From NCBI GenBank assembly GCA_009920815.1, contig RFZH01000027.1:1-15931 (forward strand): a DNA stretch of 15,931 nucleotides. The letters are read 5' to 3'. Position numbers and translations under genes: made by a program. The notes beneath the pieces were generated by a model, which worked only from the letters and a program-made list of their open reading frames with translations, searched no databases and had not been told where the DNA came from. The stretch's first letter is position 1. Every line of letters begins with the position of its first letter. Shown here piece by piece: positions 1 to 8,089 of this stretch. This DNA comes from Paracoccaceae bacterium. Its GTDB lineage: Bacteria; Pseudomonadota; Alphaproteobacteria; Rhodobacterales; Rhodobacteraceae.

Positions 1-680
1 CCAAAGACGCCCTTTCTGCGGCGATGCGATTAAGGGTGATATTTGAATTCACGGGGCGACTTTTTTATATTCTTGCGCTTGCGATGACGTCGTTATCGGG
101 AACGACCGTTATTTTGCAGGCCACGCCACTTGTCGTTGTGGGCGGGGCTGCGCTGTTCATGGGCGAGCCGGTCGGATGGCGACGATGGACCGCGATCTGC
201 CTGGGGCTGATCGGTGTCGTTATCGTGTTGCGCCCATCGTCAGACGATTTTTCCGTCCTCTCAATTTTGGCGGTCGTCGGCATGCTTGGGTTCGCGGGGC
301 GCGATCTTGCAAGCCGTGCTGCACCTGTTTCGCTGACGCCAGCGGTACTTGGCATCTATGGATTTTTGACACTTGTCCTTGCCGGGGCGTGCTATGGCCT
401 TTGGGAAGGCAAAGCCTATGTCAGGACTGACCTGCAAACATCAGGTTTATTGATCCTATCGGTCGCTGTTGGCGTATTTGCTTATACAAGCCTAATGACG
501 GCCATGCGGACTGGCCAAGTCTCCATGGTGGCGCCATTTCGCTATATTCGTCTTATTTTTGGAATTGGACTAGGGGTGTTGGTCTTTGGCGAACCACTAG
601 ATGCGCCGATGATATGGGGCAGCATGACCATTGTGGGTGCTGGCCTTTTCCTATTAATGCGGTCAGAGAAACGTCGTTAA
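1..680 (+). CDS. EamA/DMT-family membrane transporter, 5' end outside window
   Basis: Probable inner-membrane carrier of the drug/metabolite transporter (EamA) superfamily; the substrate cannot be told. The frame is open back to the window edge (codons from base 3), so the ATG at 24 is internal and the true start lies upstream. The visible 225 residues are almost all hydrophobic helices. They show two similar ends typical of the duplicated EamA fold: GEPVGWRRW followed by GVVIVLRP, and FGEPLDAPMIWG followed by GLFLLMRSEKRR at the C-terminus. That covers the second half of EamA repeat 1 and all of repeat 2, so perhaps 60-80 residues are missing. The gene ends tail-to-tail with the DUF1674 gene: the bases TTAA at 677-680 hold both stop codons. 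Family is fairly sure, function is not. Confidence 0.87.
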   Translation, partial: KDALSAAMRLRVIFEFTGRLFYILALAMTSLSGTTVILQATPLVVVGGAALFMGEPVGWRRWTAICLGLIGVVIVLRPSSDDFSVLSILAVVGMLGFAGRDLASRAAPVSLTPAVLGIYGFLTLVLAGACYGLWEGKAYVRTDLQTSGLLILSVAVGVFAYTSLMTAMRTGQVSMVAPFRYIRLIFGIGLGVLVFGEPLDAPMIWGSMTIVGAGLFLLMRSEKRR

Positions 681-850
681 AAATCGACGGCAATTCCTTT
701 TTTCTCCCAATCACCAAAACGGACGGGTTCTGGTCCATCGCGGCCGCCCAGTTCTTTTGGCAGCTCAGCCGCTTGCGTTTTTTTACGGCGCTCTTCCGCT
801 TCAGCCAGGGCACGTTGGGCCGCAGGGGGTAAATCAGGTTTTTGATCCAT
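677..850 (-). CDS. DUF1674 small protein, succinate dehydrogenase assembly factor 4-like
   Basis: A 57-residue protein of the DUF1674 family, which includes mitochondrial SDHAF4/Sdh8. In eukaryotes that factor binds flavinylated SdhA and helps assemble complex II; the same role here is inference. The family signature is the C-terminal block GGRDGPEPVRFGDWEKKG followed by IAVDF (residues 35-57), ending exactly at the C-terminus. The first 30 residues are charged and Ala/Glu/Lys-rich, as usual for the family. The frame is open much further upstream, but the ATG at 850 is preceded by a purine-rich GAGGAAAGAG ribosome site and gives the normal family length. Upstream codons overlap rsmB antisense and are implausible. 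Divergent from rsmB with 65 bp between the two starts. Confidence 0.88.
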   Translation of the reverse strand: MDQKPDLPPAAQRALAEAEERRKKTQAAELPKELGGRDGPEPVRFGDWEKKGIAVDF

Positions 851-915
851 AGTCTCTTTCCTCGCGCTTCCCCTATTGATATAGGACGCACAGACCCGAA
901 CGCAAGGACGATGAT

Positions 916-2193
916 ATGGCAGCCCCACAGAAAACAGCACGCTCTTGTGCCGTCTATATGATGACGCAAATTCTGTCAGAGGGTCGATTGATGGCAGAGC
1001 TGTCCCAATCTGGCGCAATGGAAGGGTTATCACCCGCCGATCGTGCGCGCGCGCAGCGGCTGACCATGGACACGCTTCGCGCATTAGAGCGTGCCGACCG
1101 TATCCTGTCAAAATTTATGCGCAAAGCTCCTCCGCTCTATGTGCAAAATGTTATGCGCCTTGCGACGATGGAACTGTGCACCGGCGGCGATGCGCATGGT
1201 ATCGTCAATGACGCGGTTAATTTGGTTGCTGGGAACAAACGCGCCCAAGCCTTTAAGGGCATGGTCAATGCGGTTTTGCGTAAGGTTGCGGACAAAGGTC
1301 CACAAGAATGGACCATCCTGCGGATGCCACGACTACCCAAATGGCTGCGCGCGCCTTTGGTTTCCGCCTATGGACCTGAAAAGGTTGCACAGTTTGAGGC
1401 CGTACACTTTCAATCACCGCCTTTGGACATTACAGTAAAGAACAATGCGCACTTGGACGAACTGGCAGAAACGCTAGACGGTGAAATCATTCTAGGTGGA
1501 TCAGTGCGTCTGAAAAATCCAGGGCAGGTATCAACACTGCCCGGTTTCGATGCGGGCGATTGGTGGGTTCAAGATGCCGCCGCAGCCCTGCCCGTGCGGC
1601 TTTTGGGCGATATCGCAGGCAAAACCGTATTGGATATTTGCGCAGCACCTGGCGGCAAAACGATGCAGTTGGCGGCCGCAGGTGCGCAGGTTACGGCGCT
1701 GGACGTGTCCGAACATCGCCTAAAACGCGTACATGAAAACCTAGAGCGCACCGATCTGAAAGCAACAGTGATCGCCCAAAACGCCCTCGAGCATAATGGC
1801 AGCTATGACATCATATTGCTGGATGCCCCCTGCAGCGCAACGGGAACCATTCGACGTCATCCCGACCTGCCCTATTCCAAAGATGGCGCAAAGTTCACAC
1901 AGCTTTTTCAGCTTCAATCTGATTTGATTGATCATGCTGTAAGCCTTTTGAACCCCGAGGGACTGTTGGTTTATTGCACCTGTTCGCTCTTCCCTGACGA
2001 AGGCGAATGCCAAATCGAAGATGCGCTTGTGCGTCATAAAAATATGGCGCCACATCCCGTAAATTACGATGGGCTAGATATCCCTAAAGAGTGCCTTACC
2101 CAAGAAGGCGGCCTTCGCATCACGCCTGACCTTTTGTTCGACAAAGGTGGGCTAGACGGATTTTACATCGCAGTGTTGCGCAAGAACAGCTAG
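916..2193 (+). CDS. rsmB: 16S rRNA m5C967 methyltransferase RsmB (NusB domain + Fmu/NOP methyltransferase)
   Basis: Cytoplasmic SAM-dependent enzyme that methylates carbon 5 of a cytosine (C967 in E. coli numbering) in 16S rRNA. The N-terminal ~130 residues look like the NusB-type RNA-binding domain. The catalytic domain carries SAM motif I DICAAPGGKT (240-249), an acidic residue after the next strand (LDVSEHRLKR, 262-271), motif IV DAPCSATG with Cys306, and motif VI CTCS with Cys356. The two cysteines are the pair used by RNA m5C methyltransferases for covalent attack and product release. At 425 residues the length is normal. The ATG at 916 has AAGGA at 904-908, seven bases upstream. RsmB versus another NOP2/Sun-family member is decided by the NusB-like N-terminus, so target specificity is family inference. 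Confidence 0.94.
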   Translation: MAAPQKTARSCAVYMMTQILSEGRLMAELSQSGAMEGLSPADRARAQRLTMDTLRALERADRILSKFMRKAPPLYVQNVMRLATMELCTGGDAHGIVNDAVNLVAGNKRAQAFKGMVNAVLRKVADKGPQEWTILRMPRLPKWLRAPLVSAYGPEKVAQFEAVHFQSPPLDITVKNNAHLDELAETLDGEIILGGSVRLKNPGQVSTLPGFDAGDWWVQDAAAALPVRLLGDIAGKTVLDICAAPGGKTMQLAAAGAQVTALDVSEHRLKRVHENLERTDLKATVIAQNALEHNGSYDIILLDAPCSATGTIRRHPDLPYSKDGAKFTQLFQLQSDLIDHAVSLLNPEGLLVYCTCSLFPDEGECQIEDALVRHKNMAPHPVNYDGLDIPKECLTQEGGLRITPDLLFDKGGLDGFYIAVLRKNS

Positions 2194-2208
2194 GGACAAA
2201 TTTTATCG

Positions 2209-2238
2209 GTGACACCCTCAAAAATCTCTGTGTATAGT
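2209..2238 (+). promoter_or_regulatory. Candidate sigma-70 type promoter for the heparinase-purH-lspA operon
   Basis: GTGACA at 2209-2214 and TATAGT at 2233-2238 are 18 bases apart and resemble -35 and -10 boxes. They lie in the only gap (84 bp) between rsmB and the next gene and would give a leader of about 30 bases. This is pattern matching by eye, with no experimental support. Read-through from rsmB is equally possible. Confidence 0.35.
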
Positions 2239-2277
2239 CGAAAGTATATAAGAACGCGTCGATCAGGGCAGAGATAA

Positions 2278-4026
2278 ATGGTGAGGGCCGGCAATATTAC
2301 AGCACGCATACAGCGTGCCATGCATGTGTTTCATGCGCGTCAAAGCGGCATGAAAAAACCGGTAACTGGCTTTGTGTCCCAACCCGAACCCAGATCGATT
2401 GGCAGCTTTGCCCGCGGTCGGCAGTTAGCGGCCGGAAATCTGATGTTTGCCGGCCATTTGATTGAGGCCCCTCAGGCCATGATTTGGGATATTACCCCCC
2501 CCGATTTAGCGTTTGCCGAAGAAATTCATGGCTTTGTCTGGCTGGATGATCTGGCCGCCGTCGGCGACACCGCTGCACGCAGCACGGCGCAAGATTGGTT
2601 ATTTGGCTGGTTAGAGCGTTATGACACTGGGCGCGGTCCTGGATGGTTACCCGATTTAACAGGTCGGCGTTTAATCCGCTGGGTTCATCATGCCTTGTTC
2701 TTGCTTCAGGGTCGTGACCAAAACGATCAAGATCGCTTTTTCCGCGCACTGGGCCGACAAGCGTTATTTTTGTCTAAACGGTGGGGAAACACATCCCCCG
2801 GTCTTCCACGCTTTGAAAGCCTCACAGGTCTAATTTATGCAGGCTTATCCTTGACTGGGATGGACGAACATGTGCAACCGGCAACGCGTGCTTTGGCGCG
2901 CGAATGCAATGCACAGATCGATGAAACGGGCGGTATTCTCACCCGCAACCCCGAAGAACTGTTGGAGGTTTTCACACTGCTCAGTTGGTCTGCCGCGGCC
3001 TTGCGCGATGCAAATTGGACACCGGCCGATTCTCATATCGCGGCGATTGATCGGATCGCACCGACGCTGCGCACCTTGCGTCATGCAGATGGGGCACTTG
3101 CCCGATGTCATGGTGGCGGTCGGGGCATTGATGGCCGACTTGACCATGCCTTGACCCAATCAGGAAATCGCAACCTGCATGTTGATGGCTTGGCGATGGG
3201 CTATGCGCGTATTGCTGCGGGACGCACGAGCATTGTCATAGATGCAGCTTTACCGCCGCAAGGGCGCGCATCGGTCAACGCCCATGCGTCGACCTTGGCG
3301 TTTGAAGCAACATCCGGTCGACGGCCCTTGATCGTCAACTGCGGCTCTGGCGAAACATTTGGCGCACAATGGCGCAGCGCAGGTCGGGCTACCCCGTCAC
3401 ATTCAACGCTTTACATCGAAGGCAGCTCAAGCGCGCGGCTTGGGCGCAGGCTTGCCTATGGGGGGGTCGAAAGAGAAGTGTTGATTGACGGTCCAACCCA
3501 TGTTCCAATCGAAATGACACATAATCCCGAGCTTATCCGGTTTCAAGGCGCGCATGACGGCTATGTGTCTAAATTTGGTCTCACGCATGTGCGCGATTTG
3601 AATTTGTTGTCGGACGGGCGACAAATTAACGGCGAAGATCTGTTGATCGCAATCTCAGAAAAACACAAACGTGCGTTCAATAAGGCACTAGAGGCCAGCA
3701 AATTGCAGGGTATTCCCTATCAAATCAAATTCCACCTTCATCCCGATGTCGAAGCAAACATGGATCTGGGCGGCTCTGCGGTTTCTTTGGCGTTGAAAAG
3801 CGGGGAAATTTGGATTTTCCGCCACGATGGATCCGCGCATTTGACCATCGAACCCAGCGTATATCTGGAAAAGGGTCGTTTGCAGCCCCGCGCGACAAAA
3901 CAGATCGTTTTATCCCATCGCGCAATAGAGTATGGAACGCGTATCCAGTGGTCTTTTGCGAAAGCACATGATACGGCAATGGCCGTACGCGACGTGACTC
4001 GCGAAGATCCCATTGTCGAAAGTTGA
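2278..4026 (+). CDS. Heparinase II/III-like family protein
   Basis: A 582-residue protein with an alpha-helical N-terminal half (Trp/Leu-rich repeats of helices at about 80-260, like the alpha/alpha toroid of polysaccharide lyases) and a C-terminal beta-rich half of the heparinase II/III type. Family-like landmarks are NAHASTLAFE (334-343), corresponding to the H-A-x-x-L-x-F-E motif of these lyases, then RRPLIVNCGSGETFG (348-362), and YQIKFHLHPDV (481-491). Genuine members cleave uronic-acid polysaccharides by beta-elimination in the periplasm or outside the cell, but I see no N-terminal signal peptide here, so substrate and location are open. The ATG at 2278 follows a weak ribosome site. It is 19 bp ahead of purH, and I recall this placement being common in alphaproteobacteria, which hints at a core envelope or housekeeping role. 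Confidence 0.87.
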   Translation: MVRAGNITARIQRAMHVFHARQSGMKKPVTGFVSQPEPRSIGSFARGRQLAAGNLMFAGHLIEAPQAMIWDITPPDLAFAEEIHGFVWLDDLAAVGDTAARSTAQDWLFGWLERYDTGRGPGWLPDLTGRRLIRWVHHALFLLQGRDQNDQDRFFRALGRQALFLSKRWGNTSPGLPRFESLTGLIYAGLSLTGMDEHVQPATRALARECNAQIDETGGILTRNPEELLEVFTLLSWSAAALRDANWTPADSHIAAIDRIAPTLRTLRHADGALARCHGGGRGIDGRLDHALTQSGNRNLHVDGLAMGYARIAAGRTSIVIDAALPPQGRASVNAHASTLAFEATSGRRPLIVNCGSGETFGAQWRSAGRATPSHSTLYIEGSSSARLGRRLAYGGVEREVLIDGPTHVPIEMTHNPELIRFQGAHDGYVSKFGLTHVRDLNLLSDGRQINGEDLLIAISEKHKRAFNKALEASKLQGIPYQIKFHLHPDVEANMDLGGSAVSLALKSGEIWIFRHDGSAHLTIEPSVYLEKGRLQPRATKQIVLSHRAIEYGTRIQWSFAKAHDTAMAVRDVTREDPIVES

Positions 4027-4045
4027 CCAAAGGACACGCCTTACT

Positions 4046-5635
4046 ATGACCGACCTCTATCCCGTGCGCCGCGCGCTGATTTCTGTTTCTGATAAAACTG
4101 GTTTGATTGATCTTGCAAAAGCTCTACAAGCAAGCGGTATTGAACTGCTGTCAACAGGTGGTTCGGCAAAGGCGATCCGTGATGCGGGCATTCCCGTGCG
4201 CGATGTTGCCAACATCACGGGGTTCCCAGAGATGATGGACGGCCGTGTCAAAACGCTACACCCGATGGTACACGGTGGTTTGCTGGCACTGCGCGATAAT
4301 GACGATCATGTCGCAGCCATGACGGAACACGGGATTGGGGGCATCGACCTGTTGGTCGTGAACCTCTATCCATTCGAAGAAACCGTTGCAAAGGGTGCGG
4401 ACTATGACACCTGCATCGAAAATATTGATATTGGCGGCCCGGCTATGATCCGCGCCGCTGCGAAAAACCATGGCTTTGTCACAACAGTTGTTGATGTCGA
4501 AGATTACGAAGAACTGTTGGGCGAACTGGCCGCAAACGACGGTCAAACATCTTATAAATTCCGTCAAAAAATGGCAAAGCGCGCCTATGCGCGCACTGGC
4601 GCATACGACGCGGCAGTGTCCACGTGGATGGCAGAGGCCTTGGGCGAAACAACTCCGCGCCGTCGCGTTGTCGCTGGTGAATTGGCGCAAACGCTGCGTT
4701 ATGGCGAAAACCCACATCAAGCGGCGGCATTCTATGTTGATGGATCCGACCGCCCTGGCGTTGCGACCGCAATTCAACATCAAGGCAAAGAATTGTCTTA
4801 CAACAACATCAACGACACAGACGCCGCCTTTGAATTGGCATGTGAATTTGACGCGGCCGACGGTCCGGCCTGTGCAATTATCAAACATGCGAACCCATGT
4901 GGCGTCGCGCGTGGCGCGACCTTGGTCGACGCCTACAGGGCCGCGTTCGATTGCGACCGCACATCGGCCTTTGGCGGGATCATTGCATTGAACCAAACAT
5001 TGGACCGCGCCACCGCCGAAGAAATTGCCAATATCTTTACCGAAGTGGTCATTGCCCCCGACGCAACCCAAGAGGCCATCAACGTGTTCGCCGCAAAGAA
5101 AAACTTGCGGCTTTTGACGACGGGCGCGATGGCGGACCCCCGTCAGGCCGCGATGACCGTGCGCCAAGTATCGGGCGGTTTATTGGTGCAAGACAAAGAC
5201 AACGGGCATATCACGATGGACGACCTGAAAGTCGTGACGAAACGGGCCCCGACCGAGGATGAATTGCGTGATTTGCTGTTTGCTTGGAAAGTCGCGAAAC
5301 ATGTCAAATCCAACGCCATTGTCTATGTAAAAGACGGCGCAACCGTTGGCGTTGGTGCGGGACAAATGAGCCGCGTTGACAGTTGCCGCATTGCCGCGCG
5401 CAAAGCCCAAGATATGGCCGAAGTGCTGGGCTTGCCTGCGCCTCTGACCAAAGGATCGGTCGTAGCATCCGACGCGTTTTTCCCATTTGCCGATGGTCTT
5501 TTAACCGCAGCCGAAGCTGGCGCGACAGCAATCATTCAACCAGGTGGTTCGATGCGTGATGACGACGTTATCAAAGCCGCCGATGACGCAGGCCTTGCCA
5601 TGGTCTTTACCGGCATGCGCCATTTCCGCCACTAA
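4046..5635 (+). CDS. purH: Bifunctional AICAR formyltransferase / IMP cyclohydrolase PurH
   Basis: Catalyses the last two steps of de novo purine synthesis: formylation of AICAR with 10-formyl-tetrahydrofolate, then ring closure to IMP, in the cytoplasm. The N-terminal MGS-like cyclohydrolase domain has STGGSAKAI (36-44) and FPEMMDGRVKTLHP (60-73). The formyltransferase domain has LRYGENPHQ (217-225) and KHANPCG (280-286), which contains the catalytic Lys-His pair. Length is the usual 529 residues. I chose the ATG at 4046, with AAAGGA at 4029-4034, over an in-frame TTG at 4013 that would overlap the previous gene and add 11 unconserved residues. Its stop TAA shares one base with the lspA start, suggesting translational coupling. 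Confidence 0.98.
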   Translation: MTDLYPVRRALISVSDKTGLIDLAKALQASGIELLSTGGSAKAIRDAGIPVRDVANITGFPEMMDGRVKTLHPMVHGGLLALRDNDDHVAAMTEHGIGGIDLLVVNLYPFEETVAKGADYDTCIENIDIGGPAMIRAAAKNHGFVTTVVDVEDYEELLGELAANDGQTSYKFRQKMAKRAYARTGAYDAAVSTWMAEALGETTPRRRVVAGELAQTLRYGENPHQAAAFYVDGSDRPGVATAIQHQGKELSYNNINDTDAAFELACEFDAADGPACAIIKHANPCGVARGATLVDAYRAAFDCDRTSAFGGIIALNQTLDRATAEEIANIFTEVVIAPDATQEAINVFAAKKNLRLLTTGAMADPRQAAMTVRQVSGGLLVQDKDNGHITMDDLKVVTKRAPTEDELRDLLFAWKVAKHVKSNAIVYVKDGATVGVGAGQMSRVDSCRIAARKAQDMAEVLGLPAPLTKGSVVASDAFFPFADGLLTAAEAGATAIIQPGGSMRDDDVIKAADDAGLAMVFTGMRHFRH

Positions 5636-6111
5636 TGCGGATCATTTTCTATAGCGCCTTGGTGGCCTTTCTGATCGACCAGATCAGCAAGGTCGCCATT
5701 CTTTTTGCTTTGGATTTGCCGACATTGGGACATTACGATGTGTTCCCACCTTTGTTACGATTCCATATGGCGTGGAATTACGGTATCAACCTCGGACTTT
5801 TTTCGGAGCATGGCGCAGCTGCACGTTGGGTCCTGATTGGTCTATCTGTGGTAATTTCCGTTGCAATCGTCATTTGGGCGCTGCGGTCAAAACTGACGAC
5901 ATACGGGTTCTTAAGCTGTGGGCTATTGGTGGGCGGTGCGCTTGGAAATGCGTTAGATCGTGTAATTTATGGCGCAGTTGTTGATTTCTTGAACATGTCT
6001 TGTTGCGGGATCAACAATCCTTATGCATTTAATTTGGCAGACGTCTTGATTTTTGCTGGGGCAATTGGATTGGCAATTTTCCCCACAGATGCAAAAGACG
6101 GGGTGACCTAG
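5635..6111 (+). CDS. lspA: Lipoprotein signal peptidase (signal peptidase II)
   Basis: Inner-membrane aspartyl protease that removes signal peptides from diacylated prolipoproteins. The 158-residue protein has about four hydrophobic segments (roughly 1-26, 64-84, 90-108 and 132-150). Conserved motifs are DQISK (15-19), WNYGINLGLF (47-56, the N-x-G-x-N/A-F-G block with Leu at the usual Phe), GNALDR (104-109), VVDF with Asp117, and FNLAD with Asp136. Asp117 and Asp136 match the catalytic aspartate pair. The start codon overlaps the purH stop by one base, so it is probably translated by coupling. The gene 44 bp downstream encodes a lipoprotein, a plausible substrate. Identity is firm. Confidence 0.97.
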   Translation: MRIIFYSALVAFLIDQISKVAILFALDLPTLGHYDVFPPLLRFHMAWNYGINLGLFSEHGAAARWVLIGLSVVISVAIVIWALRSKLTTYGFLSCGLLVGGALGNALDRVIYGAVVDFLNMSCCGINNPYAFNLADVLIFAGAIGLAIFPTDAKDGVT

Positions 6112-6155
6112 GCAAAACTTTGGGCTATTGCTGTTCCTCAAGTGATGGAGCTTAC

Positions 6156-6671
6156 ATGAAACGACTAACAGCCTTTGGCATAATTGCGATCATGGCGCTT
6201 TCTGCGTGCAGCGGAAGCACATCGCGTATGCGCGATCTTTACGATCCGGAAGCAGGCCCCGAAGAATTCGCAGTCGCCCCAAGCAAGCCCCTTGAGATCC
6301 CGCAAGATTTGGCATCGCTTCCATCGCCCACACCAGGTGGTAAAAATCGTGTGGATCCCACACCGCAAGCGGATGCAATCGCGCTCTTAGGTGGCAAAGC
6401 GCAACCCGATACAGACAGCTCGACGATTGGTGCGGGTGATCAAGCATTGTTTGAATACGCATCGCGTTTTGGCTTTGAACCAAACATTCGTGTGGATTTG
6501 GCCGAACGTGATGAAAGGTTTCGCAAAAACAATGCCCGCTGGTCTAGTTTCAAGCTGTTCCGCGTAGATCGCTATAACCAAGCGTATCGTTTTGAAACGC
6601 TCGATGCCTTTAAAGAGGTTCAGCGCTGGCGGCTTATGGGTGTCGGAACGCCCTCGATGCCTTCACGATAA
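6156..6671 (+). CDS. DUF3035 lipoprotein, BamF-like
   Basis: A 171-residue predicted lipoprotein. The start at 6156 has GGAG at 6146-6149 and gives a short signal sequence MKRLTAFGIIAIMALSAC. The lipobox is LSAC with Cys18 as the lipid-modified residue, so the mature protein should be anchored in the envelope. A longer in-frame start at 6120 would place Cys and Ser residues before the signal and is rejected. The block EEFAVAPSKPLEIPQDL (about 37-53) followed by Pro-rich SLPSPTPGG is characteristic of DUF3035. Members have been described in alphaproteobacteria as BamF, an accessory lipoprotein of the outer-membrane beta-barrel assembly complex. Assigning that role here rests on family resemblance. 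Probably co-transcribed with lspA. Confidence 0.85.
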   Translation: MKRLTAFGIIAIMALSACSGSTSRMRDLYDPEAGPEEFAVAPSKPLEIPQDLASLPSPTPGGKNRVDPTPQADAIALLGGKAQPDTDSSTIGAGDQALFEYASRFGFEPNIRVDLAERDERFRKNNARWSSFKLFRVDRYNQAYRFETLDAFKEVQRWRLMGVGTPSMPSR

Positions 6672-6696
6672 AATACTCACATCTCTGTGTAAGAGC

Positions 6697-6709
6697 TTGC
6701 ATCATGCAA
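6697..6709. repeat. Short perfect inverted repeat upstream of the M16 operon
   Basis: TTGCAT-C-ATGCAA is a 13-base perfect palindrome in the 77-bp gap between the lipoprotein gene and the first M16 gene. It lies 40 bases before the M16 start and could be an operator half-site pair or chance. There is no T-run after it, so it is not an intrinsic terminator. TTGCAT (6697-6702) with TATCTT (6719-6724), 16 bases apart, is also a very weak promoter match. Confidence 0.3.
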
Positions 6710-6748
6710 ATGTCGACCTATCTTTGTGTGAAATAGGGAGAATTCTGT

Positions 6749-8089
6749 ATGCGTAAGGTTTTGTTAGCACTTGGTACACTGGCAATTTGGGCGACGCAAA
6801 GCGCGGCCGACCTTCGCGATCGCGTCACGGAATTTTATCTTGAAAATGGCATGCAAATCGTCGTGATCCCCGACAATCGTGCACCTGTCGTGACACATAT
6901 GGTCTGGTACCGTTCTGGTGCCGCAGATGAAACGCCAGGATCGTCAGGGGTTGCGCATTTCTTGGAACATCTCCTCTTTAAGAAAACGAAAAACCTCGCA
7001 GATGGCGAGTTATCGAAAACAGTCGCCGACAATGGTGGCAGCGACAACGCATTCACCAGCTATGATTACACAGCCTATTATCAACGTGTCGCAGCTGATC
7101 GATTAGAATTGATGATGTCAATGGAAGCCGAGCGCATGGTCAACCTTGACCTTGGCGACGACGAAATCTTTACCGAACGCGATGTCATCATCGAAGAACG
7201 GAACCAACGTACCGAAACCAATCCAAATGCATTGTTTCGAGAACAGTCAAACGCCGCGCTGTATCAAAACCATCGCTATGGTGTTCCGGTAATCGGGTGG
7301 CGGCATGAAATGTCGCAGCTCACCTTGCAGGATGCATTGGCGTATTATCGGCAATTTTACGCCCCAAACAACGCAATCCTCGTCGTGGCTGGTGACGTAG
7401 AACCGCAAAATGTTTTCGAACTTGCGCAAAAACACTATGGTCCGCTGCCTGCGAACCCAGATTTGAAACCTAGATCGCGACCACAAGAACCCCCGCAGTC
7501 CGCCGCCCGGCGCCTGAACTTTATTGACGAGCGTGTAGCCCAACCTTATGTCACACGCAGCTATTTGGCCCCCGAACGTGACAGCGGTGATCAACGCACG
7601 GCCGCTGCGCTGACATTGTTGGCGGATGTTTTGGGCAGCGGACAAACGTCTGTATTGAAAAAGAAACTGGAATTTGAATCGAAAACAGCAATCTATGTAA
7701 GTGCGTCTTATTCAGGGATCTCAGTTGATGATACCTCATTTGGTCTGGCAATCTTGCCCGCCACCGACGTGAGCTTGGAAGACGCCGAGAAAGCGCTTGA
7801 CGCTGCAATCACATCGTTTCTGGAGGAAGGGGTAGATGCTGACCACCTCGCGCGGATTAAAATGCAGTACCGCGCAAGCGAGATTTACGCACAAGATAAC
7901 ACCAATGGGTTGGCAAATGCCTATGGGCGTGCATTGGCTTCTTCTCTGACATTGGACGACATTCACGAATGGCCTGAGATTTTGCAATCTATAACATCAG
8001 ATGAAATCATAGCCGCCGCGCGCGATGTCTTTGACATCAGCGCCTCGGTCACGGGATGGGTCAGCAACGGCAAAGGAGAGGCACAATGA
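6749..8089 (+). CDS. M16 family zinc metallopeptidase, catalytic subunit
   Basis: A 446-residue secreted pitrilysin-family (M16B-like) peptidase. MRKVLLALGTLAIWATQSAA reads as a signal peptide with cleavage after Ala20, placing it in the periplasm. The inverted zinc motif HxxEH is present as HFLEH (70-74), with Glu73 the catalytic base. The third zinc ligand is probably Glu150 in VIIEER, 76 residues after His74, matching the family spacing. The conserved GGSDNAFTSYDYTAYY segment (96-111) follows. GGGAG at 6736-6740 supports the ATG at 6749. The stop overlaps the start of the next M16 gene by four bases (ATGA), so the two are translationally coupled. Substrates are unknown; related two-subunit enzymes degrade peptides. 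Confidence 0.95.
   Translation: MRKVLLALGTLAIWATQSAADLRDRVTEFYLENGMQIVVIPDNRAPVVTHMVWYRSGAADETPGSSGVAHFLEHLLFKKTKNLADGELSKTVADNGGSDNAFTSYDYTAYYQRVAADRLELMMSMEAERMVNLDLGDDEIFTERDVIIEERNQRTETNPNALFREQSNAALYQNHRYGVPVIGWRHEMSQLTLQDALAYYRQFYAPNNAILVVAGDVEPQNVFELAQKHYGPLPANPDLKPRSRPQEPPQSAARRLNFIDERVAQPYVTRSYLAPERDSGDQRTAAALTLLADVLGSGQTSVLKKKLEFESKTAIYVSASYSGISVDDTSFGLAILPATDVSLEDAEKALDAAITSFLEEGVDADHLARIKMQYRASEIYAQDNTNGLANAYGRALASSLTLDDIHEWPEILQSITSDEIIAAARDVFDISASVTGWVSNGKGEAQ

Noticed and set aside
4013..4045. In-frame TTG start giving an 11-residue longer PurH
   Set aside because: It overlaps the previous gene, has no ribosome site and adds residues foreign to the family; the ATG at 4046 has AAAGGA and gives the usual 529 residues.
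4256..5167. 303-codon open frame on the minus strand opposite purH
   Set aside because: Composition (Cys- and Arg-rich, no recognisable motif) and full overlap with a certain gene mark it as an antisense shadow.
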